A stretch of DNA of 33,390 nucleotides from Chlorobiota bacterium (GCA_013152535.1 JAADGE010000090.1:1-33390), one strand, 5' to 3'; shown: positions 1 to 8,713, counted from the first letter of the stretch. The notes: generated by a model from the letters alone, not told the origin. Translations and numbers: made by a program.

Positions 1-41
1 TTTGAAAACTACGAAATTTCTTTGAGGTCGAAAATTGCAAC

Positions 42-1179
42 TTGCAAAATAACCGAATATTTCAAAAGCTGCATTTCCTGAAAGTCCCTAATTATTCCGT
101 GCGTAAATTGGGAACATATATCCCGATTGTAAAACATTTTTATAACAATAAATATAGGCATTACACGGCAAATTCAACAGCATTTATCGAAGCCGTAAAT
201 ATGAATAATATAAATGTCGTTAAAAAATTTGTAGAACTCGGTGCCGATGTAAATAAAGTGTCAAAAGACGGAGAATATCCTTTGAATACGGCTGTTTTTC
301 ACAATTCAAAAGGAATATTTGATTTTTTGCTCGAAAAAGGTGCTGATATTTCAGTTATTGATTTATCTCGAAATAAAGATATTGACTTTATAGAATATGC
401 GGTTAAAAAAGGTGCAGACCCTAAAACGATAAATATAAATTTTGCTTTGAAAGGCGGTGAAGAACTTAAAAGAATTTTGGCTCTTAAACCCGATATAAAT
501 AAATTCCCGTTAGATTACGAAGTAATATTTAAAACGACATTTTATTGTTATTTCTTCTTAAAAACGGATTAAATAATTCGGTAAGAGGAACATTTCCCGA
601 CGATTGTCCTATGATATACGGTGCAATTCGTTATGCAGATTTGAATGCGGTTAAAACATTAAAAAATTTAGTATTAATATTTTTGATAATTGCGGCGGAA
701 TTAAAAGTAATGTTTTATTTGAAATTATAAAAAAAGAAAAAAAAGAGATACTCGATTATTATTTGAATGTTGAAAAAGCCGACCCTGACACAAAAGACCG
801 GTCGGCTAAATCTGCATTGTCAGTTGCAGTAAGTACCGACAATGATGAAATTATAAAACTCTTGATAAAAGCAGGTGCAGATATTGAATATGACGGATAT
901 TTTAATAAAACACCTTTGATGCAAGCAGCATCCTACGATAAATATATTTCGGCACAAACACTAATAAATGCCGGAGCAAACGTAAATTATAAAAATAGAT
1001 ACGGTGAAACTGCATTGGTAAAAGCAATCACCAAAAAAAATCTTGCTGTGATAGAATTACTGGTCGAAAACGGTGCCGACACAAAAATTAAATATAAAAA
1101 AATGTCATTATCGGAATATGCCGAAAGTATAAATGCTCAGAATATGATTATTGAATATTTGAAGGATGCCGAAAAATGA
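42..1179 (+). pseudogene. Ankyrin-repeat protein, broken by two frameshifts
   Basis: Three consecutive reading frames (42-572, 545-730, 763-1179) join into one ankyrin-repeat protein if the frame moves back one base near 531-535 and again near 661-666, both in runs of A. The frame used by the third piece is open from about 664, well upstream of its first start codon, and reads on smoothly. Ankyrin hallmarks of the type 'LLxxGADIN' and 'TPLMxAA' recur in all parts: ELGADVN, EKGADIS, KAGADIE, NAGANVN and ENGADTK. Ankyrin repeats are protein-binding modules; no partner or enzyme domain is visible. The first 40 or so residues do not look like ankyrin sequence, no ATG sits at the 5' end (TTG at 42; in-frame stop at 3-5), so the true start may be missing or altered. 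Either a decayed gene or homopolymer sequencing errors. Confidence 0.7.
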
Positions 1180-1210
1180 AATTTTGTATTTACTTTGTAA
1201 AATGCTGTTT

Positions 1211-1243
1211 AAACCCTGCGGGTTTTTAAAACCCGCAGGGTTT
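1211..1243. repeat. Near-perfect 16-bp palindrome
   Basis: Two 16-base arms (1211-1226 and 1228-1243) built on AAACCCTGCGGGTTTT are perfect inverted copies around one central base. It lies 31 bases after the ankyrin stop and is not followed by a T-run longer than TTT, so it may be a terminator or a dispersed intergenic palindrome. Its core differs from the GTGCCACG palindromes further right. Confidence 0.75.
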
Positions 1244-1320
1244 ATTGAAAAATTATATGTAAACCGTGTTAATATTTTGCGACGATAATAATGTATGAAA
1301 AATAAATTAATGTCGGAATA

Positions 1321-1977
1321 ATGAAAAAAATAAACATAAGTGATACAATAAAAAAAGCCGTTCCGAATATAAAACTCGGATTATTATCTGCCGATGTTGT
1401 TTTTGAAAAAGAAAATAAGGAGTTGCAAAATGCTGTAAATGAGGAAATAAAAAGGATTTTTAATATCTCAATTGATACAGTAAAAGAAATTTCTAAAATT
1501 AAGAGTTCGCGTGAAGCATATAAAGCACTCGGCAAAGAACCTGCACGATACCGTTTATCTGTCGAAGCATTGCACAGAAGAATTATAAAAGGCAAGGGAA
1601 TTTATCAAATCAGTAATTTGGTTGATACAATAAATTTAGCATCAATAAAAACCGGTTATTCCATAGGTGGTTACGACGAAGCAAAAATAAAAGGCGATAT
1701 TTTGTTCGACCTCGGCAAAGCCGGCGAAGATTACGAAGCCATAGGCAGAGGCAAGATGAATATCGAAAATTTGCCCGTTTTCAGAGATGATGTTTCGGCA
1801 TTCGGCAGTCCTACTTCCGATTCGGTGCGAACAATGATTACCGAAAATACTTCTCGAATATTTTTGATAGTAATCAACTTCGGCGGACACGAAAATTTTG
1901 ATGCCGAACTGAACGAAACAGCGGATTTATTCGGCAAATTTTGTTCGGCAAAGAATATTGAAATCAAAATAAAATAA
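1321..1977 (+). CDS. B3/B4 tRNA-binding-domain protein
   Basis: A 218-residue stand-alone protein resembling the B3/B4 domain of the phenylalanyl-tRNA synthetase beta chain (COG3382 type). Supporting segments are SREAYKALGKEPARYRLS and SVEALHRRI around residues 60-86, followed by a stretch about siting 'NLVDTINLASIKTGYSIGGYD' type sequence and a C-terminal part with FRDDVSAFGSPTSDS. In the synthetase this fold houses the editing site for mischarged tRNA; free-standing copies are presumed to bind or hydrolyse aminoacyl-tRNA or a related ligand, but the function here is unproven. The ATG start is clear, with no Shine-Dalgarno sequence, as usual in Bacteroidota. It stands alone, convergent with the carbamoyltransferase gene and separated from it by a shared terminator. 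Confidence 0.8.
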   Translation: MKKINISDTIKKAVPNIKLGLLSADVVFEKENKELQNAVNEEIKRIFNISIDTVKEISKIKSSREAYKALGKEPARYRLSVEALHRRIIKGKGIYQISNLVDTINLASIKTGYSIGGYDEAKIKGDILFDLGKAGEDYEAIGRGKMNIENLPVFRDDVSAFGSPTSDSVRTMITENTSRIFLIVINFGGHENFDAELNETADLFGKFCSAKNIEIKIK

Positions 1978-2014
1978 AAAACCTCTTAAACTTTAATGCT
2001 TAGGAGGTTTTTTT
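1976..2014. terminator. Bidirectional rho-independent terminator
   Basis: AAAACCTCTTAA (1978-1989) pairs with TTAGGAGGTTTT (2000-2011) as a 12-bp stem with one G-T pair and a 10-base loop. It is flanked by A- and T-runs, so it can serve the plus-strand B3/B4 gene and the minus-strand carbamoyltransferase gene ending at 2021. Confidence 0.85.
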
Positions 2015-2020
2015 AATATA

Positions 2021-3211
2021 TTAAAATACTCTTTTCTTGCTTCTTTCAAGAATTGCTTTAAGAGTTTCTTCCGGATTTTTAAATTTACCGGCAAAAATCA
2101 TTGCTGCGATAATATAAGGTTTCCAACCGGCTTCTTTGTAAGTTTCAATACGATAACGTTCGAATATTTCGTTCGTAACTTCTCCGTTTTCGCAATTTAA
2201 ACCGGAAATGTCTGCCGGAAGCGGGTGCATATAAAGAGCATTTTTATTCTTTGTAAGATTTACCATAGCCTCGTTTACTTCCCAGTCTTTATGTTGAGCA
2301 TTTTCTGCAAGTGCTTGTTGTTCAAGTTTTTTCAGACCTTCATAATCGCTGTTTTGCAGTAATTTAGTTCTGTTTTCCATTACCCAATAGGGTGCCCAGC
2401 TTTTAGGATAAATAATATCAGCATTTTCAAAAGCATGGCTCATTGAGTTTGTAATTTCAAAACTTCCGCCGCTTTCTTTTGCTTGTTTTGCAGCAAGTTT
2501 TTCAACTTCCGGAATTAAATTATAATTATCGGGATATGCTAATGAAACATCCATTCCCAAGCGTGTCATTAATCCTATAATACCTTGCGGAACCGATAAC
2601 GGTTTTCCGTAACTCGGCGAATATGCCCAAGAAACAGCAATTTTTTTACCCTTCAAGTTTTCCGGGCTGCCGAAATGTTTAATTAAATGTTGCAAATCAG
2701 CCATTGATTGGGTCGGGTGGTCCACATCACTTTGCAAGTTTACGATAGTAGGACGCGAGGGTAAAACACCTTGCTTATATCCGTCGGTAAGGGCATCACC
2801 GAATTCTCTCATATAGGTTTCTCCTGCACCGAGATACATATCATCTCTTATTCCTACGGCTTCCGTTAAGAACGAAATCATATTTGCGGTTTCTCTTACG
2901 GTTTCGCCGTGGGCAATTTGGGCTTTCTTCTCATCTAAATCCTGAACCGTTAAACCGAGCAGACTTGCTGCTGAAGAATATGAAAATCGGGTTCTGGTTG
3001 AATTATCTCTGAAAAGCGATACAGCCAATCCGCTGTCAAAAACTTTAGGAGAAATATTTTTATCCCGCATTTCTTTTAAAGTTTCTGCAATTAAAAGAAT
3101 TTGTTTTAAATCGTCTTCCGATTTTTCCCAAGTGAGCAGAAAGTCTTTGTTGTAAAGATTGTTTGCCTGCAATGATGCTATTTTCTCTGTTAATGTTTTT
3201 ATTTTTTCCAT
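2021..3211 (-). CDS. ygeW: Knotted carbamoyltransferase, YgeW family
   Basis: A 396-residue carbamoyltransferase-fold protein. The carbamoyl-phosphate loop FRDNSTRTR is at about residues 67-75, the HPTQ motif at 165-168 and the HPLP motif at 329-332; the insert around SRPTIVNLQ is as in the knotted YgeW group, and the length equals E. coli YgeW (about 395). Known YgeW proteins have a knotted transcarbamylase fold but no settled second substrate; in enterics the gene sits with ygeX (diaminopropionate ammonia-lyase), ygeY and ygeZ. Here it is last in a minus-strand run after ygeY and two secreted paralogues, with GC-rich palindromes in the gaps. A housekeeping ornithine or aspartate carbamoyltransferase is unlikely given length and insert. 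The ATG at 3211 is the only sensible start. Confidence 0.88.
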   Translation of the reverse strand: MEKIKTLTEKIASLQANNLYNKDFLLTWEKSEDDLKQILLIAETLKEMRDKNISPKVFDSGLAVSLFRDNSTRTRFSYSSAASLLGLTVQDLDEKKAQIAHGETVRETANMISFLTEAVGIRDDMYLGAGETYMREFGDALTDGYKQGVLPSRPTIVNLQSDVDHPTQSMADLQHLIKHFGSPENLKGKKIAVSWAYSPSYGKPLSVPQGIIGLMTRLGMDVSLAYPDNYNLIPEVEKLAAKQAKESGGSFEITNSMSHAFENADIIYPKSWAPYWVMENRTKLLQNSDYEGLKKLEQQALAENAQHKDWEVNEAMVNLTKNKNALYMHPLPADISGLNCENGEVTNEIFERYRIETYKEAGWKPYIIAAMIFAGKFKNPEETLKAILERSKKRVF

Positions 3212-3249
3212 ATTTTTGAATTTAAAATTTTATATTTTTTTTCTTTACT

Positions 3250-3273
3250 CGTGCCACGCTCCGGCGTGGCACG
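3250..3273. repeat. GTGCCACG-type palindrome, copy 1
   Basis: Perfect 10-bp arms CGTGCCACGC (3250-3259) and GCGTGGCACG (3264-3273) enclose the loop TCCG. It is far more GC-rich than its surroundings and lies between the ygeW start and the upstream secreted-protein gene. Copy 3 at 5315-5340 is the same element in opposite orientation. Confidence 0.85.
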
Positions 3274-3320
3274 GATTATTAACTTTTCCCATAAAAAAAA
3301 CTTCTCGGATATAACTAAGG

Positions 3321-4256
3321 TCAAAAATGGTTATTTCCGTAAAATTTAAAACCTAATTTTAAATAAAGCATATTCATATCTCCGAAAGTATTGTAATTAA
3401 CTGAAAATTCGGGATAAATATAATGAATCGTTTTGCATTTTTTTTTAATATTCGGAAAACGAATAAGACCGCCCGTTTGAAACGAAACCTTTCCTTCGTA
3501 AAATTCAATTCCGTTGCGGTAAGTAAGAAAAATATAAGGATATTTAGAAATAATAAATTTCTTATTAAAAGAAAATTTAACCGACGAAAAAGATTTATTA
3601 TCAAAAAAATCAATATTGTCGGAATAGAAAACCCCCAATGTTAAATCTTCCTTTTTTAAATGTTTACTTATTCCGAATTTATGTCTTAACAGATTAATAT
3701 TCCTGTTTTGGAAATTAAAATTCTCAAATTCATAATTAAGATTAAACTTGAAAAACACATTAAAATAAATACTTGCTTTTTTGTAAATATTATTTTCTCT
3801 GTCGGACGAATAAGAATATGATAAATCGACCAATGATTTTAATAAAAATATTTCCGCATTATATCCGTAATTGTCAAAACCGTTTAAAGATAAGCCGGAG
3901 ACAGAAAATAAAGGATATGAAGTTAATAGAAAACAAACAGCTATATCAGAATTTTTATTTTCTTCTAAAAAAACATTTAACATGGTATCATTTTCATTTT
4001 TAATAATGATATTTTTTTCTAGAAATCCTATATAACTGAAAATTAAAGTATCCGGAAATGTTTTTTTTGTTAAAGTAAGAGCAAAATTACCATCTTTATT
4101 TGTCAGGGTTGTGTTTTTTGTTCCTTTTTCAATAACGTCGGCTCCGGGTAATGTTTCTTTTGTTCCGGCTTCAAAAACAACACCTTTCACTATCGTTTGC
4201 GAGAAAGAAACTCCGGTTATAAGAAAAAATAATATTGTGAATAATAATTGCTTCAT
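3321..4256 (-). CDS. Secreted protein with carboxypeptidase-regulatory-like domain (paralogue A)
   Basis: A 311-residue exported protein. Residues 1-19 form a signal peptide ending VSFS before Gln20. Residues about 22-95 resemble the CarboxypepD_reg-like beta-sandwich common at the N-terminus of Bacteroidota outer-membrane proteins: VVKGVV-like start, LPGADVIEKGT, NKDGNFALTL, DTLIFSYIGF. The remaining 210 residues are rich in alternating aromatic residues (FNLNYEFENFNFQNRN, YPEFSVNYNTFGDMNMLYL), suggesting a small outer-membrane beta-barrel, which is an inference. Its first 27 codons are nearly identical in DNA to those of paralogue B upstream, whereas the rest is strongly diverged. It lies between ygeY and ygeW on the same strand with palindromes on both sides. 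No enzymatic function can be assigned. Confidence 0.75.
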   Translation of the reverse strand: MKQLLFTILFFLITGVSFSQTIVKGVVFEAGTKETLPGADVIEKGTKNTTLTNKDGNFALTLTKKTFPDTLIFSYIGFLEKNIIIKNENDTMLNVFLEENKNSDIAVCFLLTSYPLFSVSGLSLNGFDNYGYNAEIFLLKSLVDLSYSYSSDRENNIYKKASIYFNVFFKFNLNYEFENFNFQNRNINLLRHKFGISKHLKKEDLTLGVFYSDNIDFFDNKSFSSVKFSFNKKFIISKYPYIFLTYRNGIEFYEGKVSFQTGGLIRFPNIKKKCKTIHYIYPEFSVNYNTFGDMNMLYLKLGFKFYGNNHF

Positions 4257-4263
4257 TTTTTTA

Positions 4264-4330
4264 CCTGTGCCGCACTACAGTACGGAAATTTTATAGTTTT
4301 TCCTTTTTACCCGTGCCACGCTGTAGCGTT
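4264..4330. repeat. Degenerate remnants of GTGCCACG-type palindromes
   Basis: Two imperfect units sit in the 76-bp gap between the paralogues: CTGTGCCGCACTACAGTACGG (from about 4265, imperfect arms around CTACAG) and CCGTGCCACGCTGTAGCGT (4311-4329), whose right arm breaks off before GGCACGG. They look like decayed or half copies of the elements at 3250 and 5315. Confidence 0.55.
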
Positions 4331-4332
4331 TA

Positions 4333-5301
4333 TTAATATTGTCCAAATCTGAAAGGCCAATAAGGTATATCTCTGAAATTAAATTGTAAAGAAATATTCA
4401 ATAAATCAAAGTCCATAAAAGTATCGTAATTGATGCCTAACAAGATATTCATTCTATGAAGTTTTCCTGTATCAAAATTTAAATTAGCTTCCGCTTGATA
4501 AGAAAAATTACTGTAATATTCGGTTCCTGCAGATAAAAAAAACGAAAAATATGATTTATTAATCACTCTTTTTGTTAATGAAAATTTATAAGCAGAAAAA
4601 GAATTATTAAGAATATTATCTTTATTAAAAGAATAAGATAAAGTCGGATATATTCCCATATCGTAACAGGATTTTGTTAAATCAATTTTATTTCTGATAA
4701 GATTATAATTATCATCTTGATAATTATAATCCTGATAAATGTATTTTATTGAAAAATTGTAATAGTAATTATGAATGCCTATCTTTAATTCTTTAAATTT
4801 ATTATTCGATTGGTTTGTTGAATAATTATATGCCGTAAATAAGTTCGTTCTGAAAAAAGGGTTAGTAAAATAAATTTTAACTCCTAAACCAAACGGTGTA
4901 TATTTGTTTGATGATGAATAAATTGAAAAATTAGTAAATGAATAATAAGCAAAATCAATTATATCCGAAGATAAATTTAGTGTTACTGAAACTGAAGTAT
5001 CTTTTGGATGATTAATAATAATTTCTTTATTTTTATATCCCATATATGAAAATATAATTGTATCAGGAAAAGATTTTTTTGCTAAAATTAGACTAAATTC
5101 GCCGTTTCTTAATGTTATTGTTGCATTTGATGTGCTTTTTTCAGAAACAATAACTCCGGGTGTTATCTTAGTTTTTACTTTTGAGTATAAATCGCAATAT
5201 TTTTTTTCTTCAGTTATATATACAACACCTTTCACTACCGTTTGCGAGAAAGAAACTCCGGTTATAAGAAAAAATAATATTGTAAATAATAATTGCTTCA
5301 T
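4333..5301 (-). CDS. Secreted protein with carboxypeptidase-regulatory-like domain (paralogue B)
   Basis: A 322-residue exported protein of the same design as paralogue A. Residues 1-19 are an identical signal peptide. A carboxypeptidase-regulatory-like domain follows to about residue 108 (PGVIVSEKSTSNATITL, RNGEFSLILAKKSFPDT, FSYMGYKNKEI), and the C-terminal two thirds is rich in Tyr, Asn and Phe with alternating hydrophobic strands (YNYSTNQSNNKF, SFSAYKFSLTKRV), again suggesting an outer-membrane barrel. The domain carries an extra 13 or so residues before PGVIV compared with A. It is separated from ygeY by 80 bp containing an intact palindrome. Likely product of tandem duplication; role unknown. 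Possible jobs (surface binding, structural) are speculation. Confidence 0.75.
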   Translation of the reverse strand: MKQLLFTILFFLITGVSFSQTVVKGVVYITEEKKYCDLYSKVKTKITPGVIVSEKSTSNATITLRNGEFSLILAKKSFPDTIIFSYMGYKNKEIIINHPKDTSVSVTLNLSSDIIDFAYYSFTNFSIYSSSNKYTPFGLGVKIYFTNPFFRTNLFTAYNYSTNQSNNKFKELKIGIHNYYYNFSIKYIYQDYNYQDDNYNLIRNKIDLTKSCYDMGIYPTLSYSFNKDNILNNSFSAYKFSLTKRVINKSYFSFFLSAGTEYYSNFSYQAEANLNFDTGKLHRMNILLGINYDTFMDFDLLNISLQFNFRDIPYWPFRFGQY

Positions 5302-5314
5302 TTTTTTCTTTTAA

Positions 5315-5340
5315 CCGTGCCACGCCGGAGCGTGGCACGG
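5315..5340. repeat. GTGCCACG-type palindrome, copy 3 (inverted relative to copy 1)
   Basis: Arms CCGTGCCACGC (5315-5325) and GCGTGGCACGG (5330-5340), 11 bp, with loop CGGA. The loop is the reverse complement of the TCCG loop at 3260-3263, so the whole unit is copy 1 in opposite orientation. It separates ygeY from paralogue B. Confidence 0.85.
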
Positions 5341-5381
5341 ATTTCTAAACTAACGTTTTTCTTTTAACTTTCTTCTTTGTT

Positions 5382-6569
5382 CTAAATAAAATAAGCAAAA
5401 GCAGCATAAAAAGCACTTGCTTTTACGAGATGTTCTACGGGAACTTTTTCGTTCGGGGCGTGAGCCATAACTTCATTTCCGGGACCGAAACCGATAACCG
5501 GAATACCGTGTTTTCCTCTGATTGTTACACCGTTGGTCGAGAATGTCCACTTATCAATTTTAGGTGCTTTATTCCATAACGCTTCAAATGCTTTTTTTCC
5601 GGTTTGTACCAAAAGATGGTCTTCTTCCAATTTCCAGGTAGGAAAATATTTTTCCATTCCGTAGGTTAAGCCTGTCCAAGCAGTTTCTTCGTAATAAGGC
5701 ACTTCAACCGTGCCGCCGAGTGGTTTTGCTATTTTTTCGATTTCGGCAACGGCAGATTCTTTGGTTTCGCCCCAAGTTAAACGACGGTCGAGATAAAGTT
5801 CGGCATAATCGGCAACGGCACAAAGCGAAGGACTTCCGGATTTGAATTGACTGATTGTTACGGAACCTTTGCCGAGAAATTCGTCAAAAGCTAAATTTTT
5901 GTGTAATTTTTCAATTTCAAGTGCCGCACGTGATGCTTTGTAAATGGCGTTGTCGCCGCGTTCGGGTGCCGATCCGTGCGACGAAATTCCGTTAAATTTT
6001 ACGGTCATTTCCATTCGCCCTCTGTGTCCTCTGTATATATTCAAATTTGTCGGTTCGGTACTGATTACGAAGTCAGGTTTAATTTTTTCTTCTTCAATAA
6101 GGTAATTCCAGCATAAACCGTCGCAATCTTCTTCCATTACGGTTCCGGTAAAATATATGGTTAAATCTCTGTCAAAATTCAGTTCTTTTAAAATTCTGCC
6201 TGCTGTAACAAAAGAAGCGGCACCGCCTTCTTGGTCAACGCTTCCGCGTCCGTGTACAAAACCGTCTTTTATTTCGCCGGAAAGCCAATCAAATGACCAG
6301 TTGTCAGGATTTCCTTGTCCTACGGTATCCATGTGAGCATCAATTGCTAATATTTTTTTTCCGTTTCCTATTCTTCCTATGACATTTCCCAATCCGTCAA
6401 TTTTGACTTCATCAAAACCGACTTCTTCCATTTGCCTTTTTAACTCTTTCTGCACAAGTTCTTCGCCCATGCTTTCGGATTGAAGTTTTACAATTTTCGA
6501 TAAATTTTCAGCCGTATAATTTTTGTATTTTTCGGCTAACTCATTGATTTTACTAATATAATCGTTCAT
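5382..6569 (-). CDS. ygeY: M20 family zinc amidohydrolase, YgeY family
   Basis: A 395-residue M20 metallopeptidase/amidohydrolase with all metal-centre motifs: AHMDT (His79, Asp81), GRGSVDQEGG (Asp112), MEED with catalytic Glu146 and metal-binding Glu147, STEP (Glu172) and MAHAPNE (His370). The dimerisation-domain SSHGSAPERG supplies His198. Length and the AHMDTVGQGNPDNWSFD stretch match the YgeY group ('selenium metabolism-linked hydrolase' in many annotations), which acts on an uncharacterised N-acyl or carbamoylated amino-acid-like substrate in the cytoplasm. It heads the minus-strand run ending with ygeW, supporting a joint pathway; ygeX and ygeZ are absent here. General peptidase T or ArgE/DapE roles are less likely. 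ATG at 6569, divergent from the S9 peptidase gene. Confidence 0.88.
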   Translation of the reverse strand: MNDYISKINELAEKYKNYTAENLSKIVKLQSESMGEELVQKELKRQMEEVGFDEVKIDGLGNVIGRIGNGKKILAIDAHMDTVGQGNPDNWSFDWLSGEIKDGFVHGRGSVDQEGGAASFVTAGRILKELNFDRDLTIYFTGTVMEEDCDGLCWNYLIEEEKIKPDFVISTEPTNLNIYRGHRGRMEMTVKFNGISSHGSAPERGDNAIYKASRAALEIEKLHKNLAFDEFLGKGSVTISQFKSGSPSLCAVADYAELYLDRRLTWGETKESAVAEIEKIAKPLGGTVEVPYYEETAWTGLTYGMEKYFPTWKLEEDHLLVQTGKKAFEALWNKAPKIDKWTFSTNGVTIRGKHGIPVIGFGPGNEVMAHAPNEKVPVEHLVKASAFYAAFAYFI

Positions 6570-6759
6570 AATATATATTTATATAATTTTTTTCAGAAAA
6601 AGGTTTGCAAATTTAATAATCTTTACGAAAATAATCGGTTTTTGTTTCATTGAAATTTTATGTATTCGTAATTCGGTTATTGTTATTTGAAAATTTAATA
6701 ATGTAATTTGAAGTTTTTTTCGTTATTTTGTCATTTCTATTTATAAAAAACATAAACTC

Positions 6760-8694
6760 ATGAAAAAATTACATTTATTAATGTCATTAACTTTAATAAT
6801 CGGCTTAATGATTATGAACAGTTGCAATAATGATAATAAAAAAACTATTGTGAAAGCGAAAAAGATTGCATTAGAAGATTTTTTTAAAAATCCCGAAAAA
6901 ACATCGTATCAAATTTCGCCTGACGGAAATTATTTTTCATATACGGCACCCTATGAAAAACGAATGAATATTTTTATTAAAAAAAGAGGACAAGATTCTG
7001 TTATTCAATTAACAAAAGAAACTGACAGAAATATTGCCGGTTATTTTTGGCCTAATAATGAACAAATTCTCTATTTGAAAGATAACGGCGGAGATGAAAA
7101 TTATAAAATTTATTTAGTGAATATTAACGGAGGCAAACCGAAATGTTTAACTGACTTTGATGGTGTAAGATCCGGAATTATTGATGATTTACCTGAAATT
7201 CCGGATGAAGTAATTATTGCTATGAACAAAAGAAACCCACAAGTTTTTGATCCTTACAGGCTTAATTTAAAAGACGGCAGTTTAGAAATGTTGGCGGAAA
7301 ATCCGGGTAATATTCAGGGGTGGTTATTTGATCATAACGGCAAATTACGCGTGGCAACAGCTATTACAGACGGAGTTAATACTTCAATTTTATACAGAGA
7401 AACAGAAAAAGACCCTTGGAAAACAATTCTTACAACTAATTTTAAAGAAAGTTTCAGTCCTTCATTTTTCACTTTTGACAATAAAAATTTAATAGGTTCT
7501 TCGAACATCGGAAGAGATAAAAGTGCTATTGTAAGGCTTAACTTGTCGGAAGGCAAAGAGGACAGTGTTTTATATAAAAATCCGGATTACGATGTTAACA
7601 GTGTTTCATATTCTCAAAAGAGAAAAGTTATTACATCTGCATCTTATACTTCTTGGAAAAGAGAACGACATTTTTTTGATAAAGAAGCTGAAACTATTTA
7701 TAAATTTCTTGAAGATACTTTACAAGGATACGAAGTTGCGATTACCGGTGAAAATAAAAATGAAGATATGTTTATTGTAAGAACATACAGTGATAAATCA
7801 TTAGGTGCGTATTATATTTATGATGAAAATAATAATACAATTGAAAAAATTACGGATGTCAGTCCGTGGTTAGATGAGAATGAAATGGCAAATCAGTTGC
7901 CGATTGAATATAAATCAAGAGACGGTTTGACCATTCACGGATATTTGACTTTACCTAAAGGTTATACAATTGAAACAGCCAAAAATCTTCCCGTTGTTGT
8001 TAATCCTCACGGAGGACCTTGGGCAAGAGATTCTTGGGGTTTTAACCCGGAATTACAATTTTTGGCAAACAGAGGATTTGCCGTTTTGCAAATGAATTTC
8101 AGAGGTTCTACCGGTTACGGCAGAAAGTTTTGGGAAATATCATTTAAACAATGGGGAAAAGAAATGCAGGATGATGTTACGGACGGTACCAAGTGGCTGA
8201 TTGAAAAGGGAATAGCAAATCCGAATAAAATTGCCATATACGGAGGAAGTTACGGAGGTTATTCAACATTAATGGGTTTGGTTAAAGAACCGGATTTATA
8301 TGCAGCAGGTGTTGATTATTGCGGTGTTTCAAATTTGTTTACATTTATGAAAACTATTCCGCCTTATTGGAAACCGATGTTGGAAATGATGTATGAAATG
8401 GTGGGAAATCCGAACAACGAGAAAGACAGCATTATGATGAGAAAAAATTCTCCTGTATTTCATGTAGAAAAAATAAAAGCACCACTGTTTATTGCACAGG
8501 GAGCAAATGATCCCAGAGTTAATAAAGATGAATCGGATCAAATGGTAAAAGCTATGAAAAACAGAGGATTGGATGTTGAATATATGGTTAAAGAAAATGA
8601 AGGACACGGGTTTCGTAATGAGGAAAACAGATTTGATTTTTATAGGGGAATGGAAGCATTTCTTGAAAAACATCTTATAAAAACTGATTGGTAG
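6760..8694 (+). CDS. S9 family serine peptidase, lipoprotein
   Basis: A 644-residue prolyl-oligopeptidase-family peptidase (dipeptidyl/acylaminoacyl-peptidase branch). Residues 1-21 are a lipoprotein leader with Cys22 after MNS, so the mature protein is probably membrane-anchored in the periplasm. Residues about 40-390 form the beta-propeller that gates access; residues about 395-644 are the alpha/beta-hydrolase. The triad reads Ser497 in GGSYGGYS, Asp584 in GANDPRV and His616 in ENEGHGF; the oxyanion/HGGP motif is in VVNPHGGPWARDSWG. Such enzymes trim short peptides taken up from outside. Monocistronic to judge from the 190-bp divergent upstream region and a strong terminator just downstream. 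Exact peptide specificity cannot be read from the sequence. Confidence 0.9.
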   Translation: MKKLHLLMSLTLIIGLMIMNSCNNDNKKTIVKAKKIALEDFFKNPEKTSYQISPDGNYFSYTAPYEKRMNIFIKKRGQDSVIQLTKETDRNIAGYFWPNNEQILYLKDNGGDENYKIYLVNINGGKPKCLTDFDGVRSGIIDDLPEIPDEVIIAMNKRNPQVFDPYRLNLKDGSLEMLAENPGNIQGWLFDHNGKLRVATAITDGVNTSILYRETEKDPWKTILTTNFKESFSPSFFTFDNKNLIGSSNIGRDKSAIVRLNLSEGKEDSVLYKNPDYDVNSVSYSQKRKVITSASYTSWKRERHFFDKEAETIYKFLEDTLQGYEVAITGENKNEDMFIVRTYSDKSLGAYYIYDENNNTIEKITDVSPWLDENEMANQLPIEYKSRDGLTIHGYLTLPKGYTIETAKNLPVVVNPHGGPWARDSWGFNPELQFLANRGFAVLQMNFRGSTGYGRKFWEISFKQWGKEMQDDVTDGTKWLIEKGIANPNKIAIYGGSYGGYSTLMGLVKEPDLYAAGVDYCGVSNLFTFMKTIPPYWKPMLEMMYEMVGNPNNEKDSIMMRKNSPVFHVEKIKAPLFIAQGANDPRVNKDESDQMVKAMKNRGLDVEYMVKENEGHGFRNEENRFDFYRGMEAFLEKHLIKTDW

Positions 8695-8713
8695 CAAATA
8701 TTTTGATATTTAG

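Noticed and set aside
1-41. Tail of an upstream gene at the window start
   Set aside because: A frame runs from base 1 to a stop at 79-81, but 26 codons without recognisable sequence are not enough.
661-667. Programmed -1 slippage in the ankyrin gene
   Set aside because: The first break lacks a slippery heptamer, no downstream structure was recognised and ankyrin genes are not known for it.
1321-1977. Two overlapping minus-strand frames in the B3/B4 gene
   Set aside because: They are shadows of the plus-strand gene with no motif and weaker composition.
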